Source of the DNA: Saprospiraceae bacterium
GTDB taxonomy: Bacteria; Bacteroidota; Bacteroidia; Chitinophagales; Saprospiraceae
DNA length: 64,000 bases
Assembly (NCBI GenBank): GCA_028285085.1
Contig: JANQQI010000009.1
Location: 1-64,000 of the forward strand
Reading direction: 5' to 3'
Made by a program: the position numbers and the translations under genes
Notes under the pieces: model-generated
Told to the model about the DNA's origin: nothing
What the model saw: only the letters and a program-made list of their open reading frames with translations
The model's database searches: none
In this document: positions 33,176-42,772 of the stretch, one piece after another
Position numbering within the stretch: position 1 is the first letter of the stretch
Layout of the letters: each line of letters opens with the position of its first letter

Positions 33176-35161
33176 TTATCGATTTGCTAGCTTGATTTTG
33201 AGATGCTGAAAAGCGGTGGGCAATTGCTGCTCCCCTTCCACCAAGCCCTCATCGGTAAAACGCAAGCCACCAAAGCCAAATAAAATGGTCTGTAAAGCGC
33301 CACCAGCTCCGGTGGTAAAATAGGGACTCACGCCACGCCCACCGGCACATTCGGCTAAGACCTGAAAAGGTGGGACACCATTCGACCGATAGCTACGAAT
33401 AAATACATCGTAGGCACGATCAGCATGTCCCAGTTGAGCATGCAAGGTCGCCAGCGTTGCAAAACCCATCGCCGGGCCATCGGGCGACATCCGAGGTTCG
33501 TAGTATTCCAGATCACGCCCTACTTGTTCCGGCGTTGTGATGACATCTAGTGGATGGGATAGCAAATTCACATCTGCCTGCTTAATTTCTGCTCCCGAAT
33601 AAGTCGCATTTTCACGCGTCGTTCCATCCGAGAATTGCAGAATAGGAATATTCTCCGCCACGTGCAGCCAATCGGGGTCGGGCCTCAAACCAAGAATCTC
33701 CGCCGCTTGCGCAGCATTTTGCAGCACCGTTTTTACAATCCCGTTAGTAAAGGCATTATTATCAATATTCTCTTCGAACTCATTAGCTCCTATCACATTA
33801 TTAATTGCATAATTGCCAGGCCCGAGTCGTTCTACCCGGCTGCACCAAAAAGTGGCCACTTCTTTTAACACCACAAACCCCTTCTCCCCTAACCACTCCC
33901 GGTCCTGGGTCACTTGGAAGTATTTCCAAAACGCCCAACCAACGCAGGCTGTAATATGCTGTTGAAATGGTCCCGTCAAGGCCCAAACGGGCGTTTGCTC
34001 GGTTCCATCGTCCGCACTCTCCCAGGGAAACATCGCGCCTTTGAAACCGTGACTGAAGGCATTTTGCCGGGCCGCTTCCAGCCGCTCAAATCGATAATCC
34101 AGAATTGACTTAGCGATCTCCGGCTGCATCACCAGCAAAGGAGGGAACATCCACAGCTCGGTATCCCAAAATACATGGCCATTGTACCCCAGTCCCGACA
34201 AGCCAACGGGTGATAAGCTTAAGGCCGTATCGGCCCGCGCCGAAGCGTACAAATAATACAGCATCATCCGAACTTCGCGCTGCACCTTTGGATCACCTTC
34301 AATGGCGATATCACTTTGCCAAAGTTGTTCCCATTCTGCACAATGTCGCCGCCAAAGCCGATTACGTCCCTCCAATTTAGCGTACAGGCTCAACCGCTCT
34401 GCTTCGTTTTGTGGATCAGTGAAATGAACGGAGGTACAAATCGAACTGACAATCGCAAAGCGGTAAGTTTGTCCACGCTGTAGCTGCTTCGAGAATTTAA
34501 CGAGATGGCGATTAAAGTCCCAATCTTCATGAATCAACTGGGGCTCGCCACCGTGCGGCTCTTCAAAGATGAAGCTATTCGAGGCGGCGAGCTGTACACT
34601 ACCAGTTGGGCTCAACGCCACAGAGGTTAAAAGCGGAATTTTGACGTGCGGGCGATCGATTTCGCTGTAAAAATTGCGGACGTCCCGCAGGTGATCCGGT
34701 GCTTCCAGATGGTTGAACAAGGTAAATTCGAAATCTGATTTGGCCGTGATATCTACGGTGATCATCGCCGTGTAAGGCAATTGACGCAGCGCTGTGATCT
34801 CATGCCGCACGGCAAGGTCTGCATTCGAAAAAGTACTAATGAATGTTGCCTGCTGCATATCCAATACCTGCTGATAGGTATCCAATTGATCTGTTGCCAA
34901 ATGATGACCATTGACGGCCAAGTCCAGATTAAATGGATTAAATCCTTTGAGGATATTGCTCACCCGACCACGTTGGTAGCGGTCGTAGACACCATTTAAA
35001 ATCACTTCCCTGATATGCATGGGGTGTGCATCGCTCACCAAGCCAATCATTCCATTGGCCAGCATTGCACCAAAGTAATGTTTGGGATCAATTTGCGTAG
35101 CTTCAATTTGCCAAAGCGAACGATCCTCCTGCTGGGTAGTATAATTTTCTGTCTTCACCAT
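33176..35161 (-). CDS. Glycoside hydrolase family 65 enzyme (disaccharide phosphorylase or hydrolase)
   Basis: The product has 661 residues, somewhat short for the family. The (alpha/alpha)6 barrel blocks are present: GLGYNGHVFWDTELWMFPPLL (about 323-343), MFPWESADDGTEQTP and the catalytic acid segment IGANEFEENIDNNAFTN with Glu at about 461, which aligns with GPDEYHxxVDNNAYTN. KQADVNLL and the RMSPDGPAMGFATLATLHAQLG block follow. GH65 covers maltose, trehalose, kojibiose and nigerose phosphorylases and some hydrolases. Position in an ABC sugar-import operon (2 bp after the ATPase) suggests that it splits the imported disaccharide in the cytoplasm. No beta-phosphoglucomutase is in the window. 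Confidence 0.88.
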   Translation of the reverse strand: MVKTENYTTQQEDRSLWQIEATQIDPKHYFGAMLANGMIGLVSDAHPMHIREVILNGVYDRYQRGRVSNILKGFNPFNLDLAVNGHHLATDQLDTYQQVLDMQQATFISTFSNADLAVRHEITALRQLPYTAMITVDITAKSDFEFTLFNHLEAPDHLRDVRNFYSEIDRPHVKIPLLTSVALSPTGSVQLAASNSFIFEEPHGGEPQLIHEDWDFNRHLVKFSKQLQRGQTYRFAIVSSICTSVHFTDPQNEAERLSLYAKLEGRNRLWRRHCAEWEQLWQSDIAIEGDPKVQREVRMMLYYLYASARADTALSLSPVGLSGLGYNGHVFWDTELWMFPPLLVMQPEIAKSILDYRFERLEAARQNAFSHGFKGAMFPWESADDGTEQTPVWALTGPFQQHITACVGWAFWKYFQVTQDREWLGEKGFVVLKEVATFWCSRVERLGPGNYAINNVIGANEFEENIDNNAFTNGIVKTVLQNAAQAAEILGLRPDPDWLHVAENIPILQFSDGTTRENATYSGAEIKQADVNLLSHPLDVITTPEQVGRDLEYYEPRMSPDGPAMGFATLATLHAQLGHADRAYDVFIRSYRSNGVPPFQVLAECAGGRGVSPYFTTGAGGALQTILFGFGGLRFTDEGLVEGEQQLPTAFQHLKIKLANR

Positions 35162-35163
35162 TT

Positions 35164-36279
35164 TTAAGCAATTCGATTTTCTGTTTCAACATCAAAAAAG
35201 CGCAGGCGGGCCACGTCCAATCCAACCGTGATGGTTTCATTTGATTGGTAGTCGTAAGCCGAGTCGCTGCGAAAGCAAAATGTCAGATCCTCCTGACCTT
35301 TGAAATGAAAATAATTATAAGCCTCACTCCCTACCGGTTCGGTGACATCGATGATGATGTCCATATCCACACTGAGTTGTTTACTTTTTTCCTTGGCTTT
35401 ATCATAAAGATATTCGGGGCGAAAACCGAAGGTCACGGGCTGACCAATGTAGGGGGATAGCTTATCGTGCAGATTGAGTTCATTTGGGATACCAAAACGT
35501 ACAGTCCCCGAGACAAACTCTAGTTCTTCGGTTTTTTCGATTTCACCTTGCAAGAAATTCATAGACGGGCTGCCAATAAAGCCTGCGACAAACTTATTAG
35601 CGGGATTATTGAACAAGTTCATTGGACTATCGACTTGCTGAACAATACCATCTTTGAGCACCACAATTTTATCTCCCATGGTCATCGCTTCAATTTGATC
35701 ATGGGTCACATAGATCATGGTCGCCTGTAGCTGTTTGTGCAAACGTTTAATTTCAATCCGCATTTGTACACGGAGTTTCGCATCGAGGTTGGACAATGGT
35801 TCATCGAAAAGAAATACCTTAGGTTGTCGCACCAAGGCTCGGCCGATAGCTACGCGTTGTCTTTGCCCTCCGGACATTTCTTTGGGGCGGCGATCCAGAT
35901 ATGGGGTAAGGCCGAGGACTTTGGCTGCTTCCTCAACCCGCTGGGTGATCTCTGCTTTGGGATATTTGCGCAATTTTAATCCAAAGGCCATGTTTTCAAA
36001 GACCGTCATGTGTGGATACAACGCATAGTTTTGAAAGACCATAGCGATATCACGATCTTTTGGAGAGACATCATTCACACGAGCATCATCAATGTATAAA
36101 TCTCCCCCGGAGATTTCTTCCAGCCCGGCAATCATTCTAAGCAAAGTGGATTTTCCACAGCCCGAAGGTCCAACGAGTACAACAAATTCTTTGTCTTCAA
36201 TAAATACATCTGCCTCTTTGATGGCTAAGACGTCCTTACCGTATACTTTTTTTAATTTTTTTAATTCTACGTTCGCCAT
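35164..36279 (-). CDS. Sugar ABC importer ATPase (MalK/UgpC/MsmK type)
   Basis: The product has 371 residues. The nucleotide-binding domain has Walker [10 protein letters not shown] (about 39-47), Q-loop [13 protein letters not shown], signature [19 protein letters not shown], Walker [17 protein letters not shown] and the H-loop region [14 protein letters not shown]. The C-terminal part (about 240-371) carries the MalK-type regulatory beta domain ([26 protein letters not shown]). It powers the two permeases upstream. In some Firmicutes one such ATPase serves many importers. Confidence 0.94.
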   Translation of the reverse strand: MANVELKKLKKVYGKDVLAIKEADVFIEDKEFVVLVGPSGCGKSTLLRMIAGLEEISGGDLYIDDARVNDVSPKDRDIAMVFQNYALYPHMTVFENMAFGLKLRKYPKAEITQRVEEAAKVLGLTPYLDRRPKEMSGGQRQRVAIGRALVRQPKVFLFDEPLSNLDAKLRVQMRIEIKRLHKQLQATMIYVTHDQIEAMTMGDKIVVLKDGIVQQVDSPMNLFNNPANKFVAGFIGSPSMNFLQGEIEKTEELEFVSGTVRFGIPNELNLHDKLSPYIGQPVTFGFRPEYLYDKAKEKSKQLSVDMDIIIDVTEPVGSEAYNYFHFKGQEDLTFCFRSDSAYDYQSNETITVGLDVARLRFFDVETENRIA

Positions 36280-36289
36280 AATATTTGGG

Positions 36290-37114
36290 TTATTCTTTCA
36301 GGCCCGCTGAAGCGACGCCTTGAACAAAATATTTTTGGAAAAATAAAAAGATTGCCAACGTAGGCAACGAGATTAAAATGGTCCCCGCCATTAACAGCGG
36401 CCATTGAACAGAAAATTCATTTTTCAAAAAGGCCATCCCGACAGGCAAGGTGAACATTTCGCGGGTAGTGGTCACAATTACAGGCCACATGAATTCATTC
36501 CAGGAGCCTTGAAAAGTATATATAGCAACGGCGGCCAAAGCGGGTTTTGAAACTGGCAAAAATATTTGCCAAAAAATGCGAAAATAAGAACAGCCATCAA
36601 TTAATGCTGCCTCCTCAAGATCTTTAGGGATCGTTTCAAAAAATTGTTTCATCAAAAATATGTTCACCACTGTCACTAATCCAGGCAGGGTTAATCCGGC
36701 ATAAGTATTAATAAGGTAGAATTCATTTAAAATGATAAATTTTGGAACCAGTAAAATAATCCCCGGGATCATTAAGCTGCCTAAAAGAATGGCAAATAGT
36801 ATTTTCTTTCCAGGAAATTCCAGGCGAGCAAAAGCAAAGCCAGCTAAGGATGCGAAAAACACATTGGTCACCGTCTGAATCAGCGTAATAAATACGCTAT
36901 TAAAAAGCCATTGCCCAAATGGTAAATCTTGCCAGACACGTTGATAATTTCCCAAGGTCCATTTCTCTGGGATTAATTTAATAGGCCATGAGAAAACATC
37001 TTGCTCCGCATTTAAAGAAATGGATAAAGAGAACAAAAACGGACCGATGTAAATCAGAGTCATTACTAACAACAGACCGTAAAACAATATTTTTTGAATT
37101 TTCAGTTGTTTCAT
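36290..37114 (-). CDS. Carbohydrate ABC transporter permease (MalG type)
   Basis: The product has 274 residues and six transmembrane helices. The EAA coupling motif reads [35 protein letters not shown], as in CUT1-family MalG homologues. The first helix ([28 protein letters not shown]) and the last cytoplasmic tail ([17 protein letters not shown]) are typical. It forms the inner-membrane channel with the 37136-38014 product. Confidence 0.93.
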   Translation of the reverse strand: MKQLKIQKILFYGLLLVMTLIYIGPFLFSLSISLNAEQDVFSWPIKLIPEKWTLGNYQRVWQDLPFGQWLFNSVFITLIQTVTNVFFASLAGFAFARLEFPGKKILFAILLGSLMIPGIILLVPKFIILNEFYLINTYAGLTLPGLVTVVNIFLMKQFFETIPKDLEEAALIDGCSYFRIFWQIFLPVSKPALAAVAIYTFQGSWNEFMWPVIVTTTREMFTLPVGMAFLKNEFSVQWPLLMAGTILISLPTLAIFLFFQKYFVQGVASAGLKE

Positions 37115-37135
37115 GATTTTGAATTTGTCTGTTGG

Positions 37136-38014
37136 TTAATAAGCGTCAGCCGGGAAGTATTTTTTCTGTAGCCAGGTGGCGCCGAAGATAATGAGGGCCA
37201 AGATCACCGCTGAGGCGGCACCGTAACCGAGCCGGAAAAATTTAAAGGCATTGTTGTAAGTAAAGTAAGACATGGTGGTGGTAGAATTGACCGGCCCACC
37301 GGCGGACATGACGTAGATTTGATCAAAAACCTGAAAACAACCAATTAAACTCAGTACAACAACAAAATAAGTCACCGGCCGCACCATCGGTACTGTAATT
37401 TTCCAAAATTGCTGCCACTGATTCGCCCCGTCAATTTTTGCGGCCTCGTATAAAGATTGCGGAATTGATTGTAATCCGGCTAAGAAAGAAATCATGAAAT
37501 AACCAGAGGTCGTCCAAATATTTAAGGCCATGATCGCAAATAAAGCAGTGCTTGGATTTGTCAAGTAATCCGTGCCTTCAACTCCAATTAATGACAATAA
37601 ATAATTCAGTAACCCTGGTTTCGAATAAATCCAGACAAATATGATAGAAGTCACCACCGAAGAAGTTACCGCAGGTATGTAAAAAGCTAATCGAAAAAAA
37701 GCACGACCTTTTAATTTTTGATTCATGATAAATGCCAAGACCAGTGCTAGTAAAGTTTGAATTGGCACTACTCCAATAGTATAAACCAGTGTATTTTTAA
37801 TCGCCACTAAAAAAACCTTATCCTGAAATAATTCCACATAATTCGCTAAACCGACAAAAGGTTTATCGGGGATCAATAAATTCCAATCGTAAAAACTGAT
37901 AAAAAAAGCGAACAGGATTGGAACGAAGGTAAATACAGAGAACAAAAGCAACGGAAACCCAATAAATAAATAGGCCGTACGCGCTTGTTCTTTTTGCTTT
38001 GCGCTTAATTTCAT
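37136..38014 (-). CDS. Carbohydrate ABC transporter permease (MalF/UgpA type)
   Basis: The product has 292 residues and six transmembrane helices. The EAA motif reads YEAAKIDGANQWQQFWKITVPMVRPVTYFVVV, and the last part YNNAFKFFRLGYGAASAVILALIIFGATWLQKKYF is characteristic. The spacing to the neighbouring permease and to the substrate-binding gene (3 bp) shows tight operon organisation. Confidence 0.93.
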   Translation of the reverse strand: MKLSAKQKEQARTAYLFIGFPLLLFSVFTFVPILFAFFISFYDWNLLIPDKPFVGLANYVELFQDKVFLVAIKNTLVYTIGVVPIQTLLALVLAFIMNQKLKGRAFFRLAFYIPAVTSSVVTSIIFVWIYSKPGLLNYLLSLIGVEGTDYLTNPSTALFAIMALNIWTTSGYFMISFLAGLQSIPQSLYEAAKIDGANQWQQFWKITVPMVRPVTYFVVVLSLIGCFQVFDQIYVMSAGGPVNSTTTMSYFTYNNAFKFFRLGYGAASAVILALIIFGATWLQKKYFPADAY

Positions 38015-38017
38015 GAT

Positions 38018-39295
38018 TTAGCGTTGTTTTTTATTTTTCACCAATCTGTATTTTTTAATTTGCGAAGCAATTTCTTCCATAGCTTCACGTGGTGGTTTAC
38101 CCATAAAAAAGATAGCTTGAAAGGCCACCACCACTTCCTCAAAACCGCGCTCGCTATATTGGACTTGAAAAGGTCGCGCGTAGGCGGCGCTCTCCATAAA
38201 TGTTTTAAATACCGGGTGCTCATAAAATCCATTCGCTTCCGCCACGCTGCGGCGCGTCGGCATGGCCACTCCGGTATTCGTCCAGTTTGCCATGCCTTCT
38301 TTACCAACCAAGTAATTCATAATTTGCCAAGCTTCTCCCTCAAATGCCGTTTTTTTTGGCATAGCATAAGCCGTAGTAAAAGCCACCGTTGCCCGTTGCT
38401 TACCCGCCGGTAAAGGAATAATCCCGTAATCAATTTCTGGATAGTTATCCTTTAAAAATGGCATCAACCAGCCACCCGATATCGCCATCGAACAGGTTCC
38501 GCGACCAAAGGCATCACCATTCCAAGCCACACCCTGATCCTGAGCAATGGTTGCCACACCTTTTTGATACAGACCGTAATAAAATTCCAGGGCCTCTATA
38601 AAAGAGTCATCAGTAATCCCCAAAGAGCCATCGGGGTTTTGGAAATGCCCGTCGTTTTGGTACACAAAAGGCATCACCATCTCGATCGACGGTTCGACGA
38701 TAAAACCATATTGATCCATTTTGCCATCGCCATCTCGATCTTTGGTCAGTTGAGCTGACATCTGTTCCAGTTCTTGCCAATTGGTGGGCAAGCTATCTAA
38801 ACCCGCTTCGCGGAAATGGGCTTTGTTGTAGAAAAGTACGTAGGGGTTAAAGTCCTTGGGTAAGCCATATTGTACACCATCGTATTGAAAAGCTTCTAAA
38901 GCAAAAGGGAAGAAATCAGTGGCCTCAAAATCTGGACTTTGGGCCATCCAATTATCCAATGGATTGAGAATGCCAAAACTCATGTACGAGGGTGCGGTCA
39001 TGCCTTTTAGAAAAAATAAATCCGGCGCGGTATTAGTCCCCAGCATGAGTTGGAGCTTTTCGGAATAATTGCCAGGAATCGGTTCATACTTAAAATCCAA
39101 CTCCGGATGAGTTTGTCGAAAATCCGCCAGGGTTTGTTTAAAGAGGTTGGTCTCACTCGGGCTGGAGACCCAGCTGGACAGGCGCAAAGTATCGTTGCCC
39201 GTTGGCTGGCAGGCCGCCATCCACAATAGTATTAATCCGCTGAGATAACGGAGGTATTTGGAGATTTTAAAAGGTATAGGAACTAAGAAGCACAT
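38018..39295 (-). CDS. Sugar ABC transporter substrate-binding lipoprotein
   Basis: From the ATG at 39293-39295 the product has 425 residues, with a lipoprotein signal ending LILLWMAAC. A longer frame would need a TTG start and a 42-residue leader. Family features of extracellular solute-binding proteins type 1 are FKQTLADFRQTHPELDFKYEPIPGNYSEKLQLMLG, the hinge region GLPKDFNPYVLFYNK, DRDGDGKMDQYGF and the GTCSMAISGGWLMPFLKDNYP block. It captures an oligosaccharide or disaccharide for the two permeases. It is the first gene of the import operon, divergent from the AraC regulator. Confidence 0.92.
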   Translation of the reverse strand: MCFLVPIPFKISKYLRYLSGLILLWMAACQPTGNDTLRLSSWVSSPSETNLFKQTLADFRQTHPELDFKYEPIPGNYSEKLQLMLGTNTAPDLFFLKGMTAPSYMSFGILNPLDNWMAQSPDFEATDFFPFALEAFQYDGVQYGLPKDFNPYVLFYNKAHFREAGLDSLPTNWQELEQMSAQLTKDRDGDGKMDQYGFIVEPSIEMVMPFVYQNDGHFQNPDGSLGITDDSFIEALEFYYGLYQKGVATIAQDQGVAWNGDAFGRGTCSMAISGGWLMPFLKDNYPEIDYGIIPLPAGKQRATVAFTTAYAMPKKTAFEGEAWQIMNYLVGKEGMANWTNTGVAMPTRRSVAEANGFYEHPVFKTFMESAAYARPFQVQYSERGFEEVVVAFQAIFFMGKPPREAMEEIASQIKKYRLVKNKKQR

Positions 39296-39423
39296 CGAAC
39301 TAAAAAGTGTTTTTGTAAAATTCGATGGAATCAATGAAGTATTCTAGTTAAATATTTGCCACTTTCAGCACTTTTTTTGCCTATTTTTACAAAATAGGTG
39401 ATTCAAATGCAAAAAAAATACTT

Positions 39424-40302
39424 TTGAAAGCTGATTATCAACATCTAGACCTTTTGGCGGAGAATAATTTAATCCGTGCCTTCTGGATTGATGTACCATC
39501 CTTTGGCTTTCATTGGCATTATCATCCGGAGCTGGAAATTACATGTGTGCGACAAGGCCGGGGAACAAGAATGGTGGGCGACAATGTGAGCCCCTTTAGC
39601 TCGGGCGACTTTGTATTCATGGGTTCCAACTTGCCGCACACCTGGATTTCGGACGATGATTTCAACAGTTCGCCACAACACATGGAAGTCGCCGTATTAC
39701 AGTTTCACCCCTCCTTGCTGACGGCGAGTCTTTTAGGGCTGCCGGAACTGCGTAATATCCGCCAGCTTTTGCGTTCGGCAGATCGGGGCATCGAGTTGAC
39801 TGCGGGCCGCCGCGAGGCGGCAGCGGATTTACTTTTTCAGCTCATTGCAGCGGAAGGCTTCGAACGCTTTAATCTTTTCTTTCAGCTGCTCAATTATTTA
39901 GGCGCCGCTGAGCCGGACCATCTATTGGCCTCAAAAGCATACGCCGCACCACTCAATGAATCGACCGAAGAGCGCATCCTCCAAGTTTGTCGCTACGTAC
40001 ACGAGCATTTCATGCGCCCCATCAAGCTGGATACTGTCGCACGAATCGCGCACATGAATGCTTCTGCCTTTTGTCGTTTTTTCCGAAAAACAACCGGGCA
40101 AACTTTTTCCGAATACATCAATGACTTACGGGTTACCAAAGCCTGCAACCTCTTACTCGACCAGCGTCAATTGAGTATCTCAGAAATTGCTTACCAATCT
40201 GGTTTTAATAGCCAGACACTTTTTAATCGCATATTTTTAAAAAAGAAAAATAGAACGCCTAGTCAGTTTAGACGATTTATGAAAAGTAAAATGGAAAAGT
40301 AA
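39424..40302 (+). CDS. AraC-family transcriptional regulator, probably of the sugar-import operon
   Basis: The product has 292 residues, with TTG as the only plausible start at this length. An N-terminal cupin-like sensor (about 1-150, FHWHYHPELEITCVRQGRGTRMVGDNVSPF and SGDFVFMGSNLPHTW) precedes two helix-turn-helix motifs (RPIKLDTVARIAHMNASAFCRFFRKTTGQTFSEYIN and LSISEIAYQSGFNSQTLFNRIFLKKKNRTPSQFRR). It lies 128 bp from the divergent substrate-binding gene, so it probably binds in that gap and answers to the sugar. That link is inference. Confidence 0.9.
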   Translation: MKADYQHLDLLAENNLIRAFWIDVPSFGFHWHYHPELEITCVRQGRGTRMVGDNVSPFSSGDFVFMGSNLPHTWISDDDFNSSPQHMEVAVLQFHPSLLTASLLGLPELRNIRQLLRSADRGIELTAGRREAAADLLFQLIAAEGFERFNLFFQLLNYLGAAEPDHLLASKAYAAPLNESTEERILQVCRYVHEHFMRPIKLDTVARIAHMNASAFCRFFRKTTGQTFSEYINDLRVTKACNLLLDQRQLSISEIAYQSGFNSQTLFNRIFLKKKNRTPSQFRRFMKSKMEK

Positions 40303-40312
40303 TCGCCTCTTC

Positions 40313-40840
40313 CTATTGTTTTGATAGCTTCAATCTACTTTCCCAATCCAGGCGCGTGAGCCGATAAACTTTACAATCGCTATTCTCAAAACGTCGATTT
40401 TCCACAAATTGGAACCCTAATCTTTCGTAAAATCGAATGGCATCAACATTTGAAGCCAGAGGATCAATGAGAATCGCAGTAACCAAAGCATCACTAAAGC
40501 AACGTGCAAAGGCTAGCTGCATCATCTGTGTGCCGTAACCTTTTCCAAGATTTTCCTTCTCGCCGATCCAAATATCAATCGCTCGTAAATGGGGTGGCAC
40601 TGCTCCCCAATAATGCGAATCTTCCTCGGCCGGATCAATGATTTGCAAAAAACCAATCGGGTGACCATTTAATTCTGCGATCAACTGTTCCCGCCAGGAT
40701 GGAGTACGATTAAGTTCGTGCGTCCAGTTCCAATCATCATCGGGATCAGAGGCGATAACGTGCGCTTGCCGATCCCAATGCTCCAAGAGACTAAGATCAT
40801 TGATTGTTGCTGGGCGAAGCTGTATGGTAAGTTTATCCAT
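40313..40840 (-). CDS. GNAT family N-acetyltransferase
   Basis: The product has 175 residues. It starts IQLRPATINDLSLLEHWDRQAHVIASD, a layout seen in AAC(6')-like and RimJ-like enzymes, with the acetyl-CoA loop LGKGYGTQMMQLAFARCF and the late VDAIRFYERLGFQFVENRRF. The acceptor is unknown; antibiotic acetylation would be a guess. It is followed on the same strand by, and lies 6 bp from, the membrane protein 40847-41257, which precedes it in transcription. Confidence 0.88.
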   Translation of the reverse strand: MDKLTIQLRPATINDLSLLEHWDRQAHVIASDPDDDWNWTHELNRTPSWREQLIAELNGHPIGFLQIIDPAEEDSHYWGAVPPHLRAIDIWIGEKENLGKGYGTQMMQLAFARCFSDALVTAILIDPLASNVDAIRFYERLGFQFVENRRFENSDCKVYRLTRLDWESRLKLSKQ

Positions 40841-40846
40841 AGATTA

Positions 40847-41257
40847 TTAAGCAGTCAACTTGGGTTGTAGAAAATGAACCAACGTATAAGCTACAATCAG
40901 TCCAACCACAGAAAAAACAACATCCATAGGATCAAAAACATTCTTCCCACCAATATTATGCAATTTAAATTCCTGGGCGATCACATAAATACTGGCCAAA
41001 AGAGTCGCTATTATATATATGTGTCGACTTTGCAACTGGTGCTCCGGCTTTAGCCATCTTCGATTGAAGATCAAGCCCAGCATCGTCAAAGTTAAGGTTC
41101 CAATAATAGCCTCACAAAAATTGGGAAAGGACAACAAGAATATTTTCCACCATTCAGGATAATCTCCTTCTAGAAAAAATGGCCGACTCCGCTTGCCTAC
41201 AACAAAAAGGACGATGACCAATAATTCAATTCTCAATAACTTATGGATATCATTCAT
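40847..41257 (-). CDS. Small integral membrane protein of unknown function
   Basis: The product has 136 residues with about four hydrophobic segments: IELLVIVLFVVG, FPNFCEAIIGTLTLTMLGLIF, HIYIIATLLASIYVIA and DVVFSVVGLIVAYTLVHFL. The pattern resembles VanZ-like or similar small membrane proteins, but no conserved motif is decisive. It is transcribed just ahead of the GNAT gene and probably with it. Confidence 0.6.
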   Translation of the reverse strand: MNDIHKLLRIELLVIVLFVVGKRSRPFFLEGDYPEWWKIFLLSFPNFCEAIIGTLTLTMLGLIFNRRWLKPEHQLQSRHIYIIATLLASIYVIAQEFKLHNIGGKNVFDPMDVVFSVVGLIVAYTLVHFLQPKLTA

Positions 41258-41409
41258 TAGCCCAACTTGATATAAAAAGTCAATTCTGTTGATCGTAAAA
41301 TTGTCGTTTATTACGATCAGGCCATTGATTTTTTAGAAGGATGATTCATTTTTTCTGCTGAAGGACTTGGGCTTACGTGTTTCCAGATACAGCAATGGCG
41401 TAAATACTT

Positions 41410-42573
41410 CTATGGCGCATCATACAACTCATCCGCATACTGTCGGACGAAAGCGGCCACCTTTTCGGCCTCCATGGCTCCACCTGCGGTGGGCAGATTG
41501 ACAATATGACGGCTCACCCGCTCCGCCTCCGGACAGCTTCCAGCGGTATAGTTCCAGCGCTCCCAATTTGTCTGCACGGGATGGATAGGACTATTCATCC
41601 AATCATTGAGCGGAATGCGGTGTTGAGTAGCCAAAGCGACGAAACGATCGCGATCTTTCACCAAAAGAGGATATTGTATATAAGTATGATGGGCATAATC
41701 GGGTACAAAGAGCGGCGAGCGGCCCAGTTCGACCATCAGACGATCGTAGATGGCGGCGCTATCTTGCCGATTTTGCAAATTTTCGGGCAGGCGCGATAAA
41801 GCTTGGAGACCAGCGCGCGCCTGGACTCGTGCACAAGCCTGTAAATAGCCCGGCGGCATAACGGGGGCCTCTAGCTCTTGCCCGCCGGAGGAGCCTGTGA
41901 TAATATTCCGCGCACTGAGCCATCGGTACAAACGGACCAACGGCCAATATAAGGCAGGCGATAATAAATAGCGACGGACAAACAACTGAGCAGCCAGCAT
42001 TGTACTGGCACCAAAGCCCGGTGCGGGTAAGTCGGCTTCAAAAGCAGCCATGCGGGCGGCAAGTGCCTCATCCCGACAATAGACGATTCCGCCAATTCCG
42101 GTTGAAAACGTTTTATTCCATTGAGAAGAGAAAAAGGCAGCCTGCGTGAGGGTGCCGTTAGGTTGGCCACGATAATAGCCACCATAGCCATGGGTACAAT
42201 CCTCGATCAAGCCGAGATCATGTTGCTGCGCAATATCCCGAAGCGCATCGATATCACTGGATAGACCAAAGGTATTTTGAGCAATGATGAGTCGGGTACG
42301 CGCGGTGATGCGATCGGCCACTTTTTCAGGATCCATATTATAGGTCAGAGGATCGATATCTACATAGACCGGCTGCCCCCCCAAATAGATAATGGCATTA
42401 GCGACAACAACACAGGTAAAAGCCGGAATAATGACCTCATCTTCTGCTTTTAAGTCAAGACTACGCAGTAATCCATACAGTCCGATTCGCCCCTTCCAGA
42501 AGAGGCTGAGCTGCCCCATTTCGGCTCCCAGATGCGCTGCGAGGGCTTTTTTATAGCTAAAATTGGCTTCCAA
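41410..42573 (-). CDS. DegT/DnrJ/EryC1-type PLP aminotransferase
   Basis: The product has 387 residues if the TTG at 42571-42573 is used; an ATG at 42517-42519 would drop 18 residues. The fold-type I features are present: AEDEVIIPAFTCVVVANAIIYLGGQPVYVDIDPLTYNMD, GLIEDCTHGYGG, and the PLP lysine in SSQWNKTFSTGIGGIVY at about 154. Members make amino sugars or polyketide side chains, usually by transferring an amino group to a keto-sugar. No sugar-nucleotide genes are nearby, so the substrate is not suggested by context. Confidence 0.85.
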   Translation of the reverse strand: MEANFSYKKALAAHLGAEMGQLSLFWKGRIGLYGLLRSLDLKAEDEVIIPAFTCVVVANAIIYLGGQPVYVDIDPLTYNMDPEKVADRITARTRLIIAQNTFGLSSDIDALRDIAQQHDLGLIEDCTHGYGGYYRGQPNGTLTQAAFFSSQWNKTFSTGIGGIVYCRDEALAARMAAFEADLPAPGFGASTMLAAQLFVRRYLLSPALYWPLVRLYRWLSARNIITGSSGGQELEAPVMPPGYLQACARVQARAGLQALSRLPENLQNRQDSAAIYDRLMVELGRSPLFVPDYAHHTYIQYPLLVKDRDRFVALATQHRIPLNDWMNSPIHPVQTNWERWNYTAGSCPEAERVSRHIVNLPTAGGAMEAEKVAAFVRQYADELYDAP

Positions 42574-42672
42574 AATCCAAAAAAACCTTGTTAAGTGTTA
42601 AAATTATGTTAAAAAACCGGTATTCTGTCACAGAAATTAGGATTTAAGTTTTTAAAGCATGCAATTTTGTCC

Positions 42673-42680
42673 TACATTTG
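42673..42680 (+). promoter_or_regulatory. -7 element upstream of the MltA gene
   Basis: TACATTTG is a perfect TAnnTTTG, 92 bp before the start codon. No clear -33 TTTG at the usual distance; a TTTA run lies at the right spacing. Confidence 0.4.
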
Positions 42681-42772
42681 CACCCGCTTTACAAAATATT
42701 GCTAAAAAAATTAATATTTTGTATTTCAGGTGTGTCCTGAAACTGTTTTAAAGCCCCGTATCGGGTTATCCC

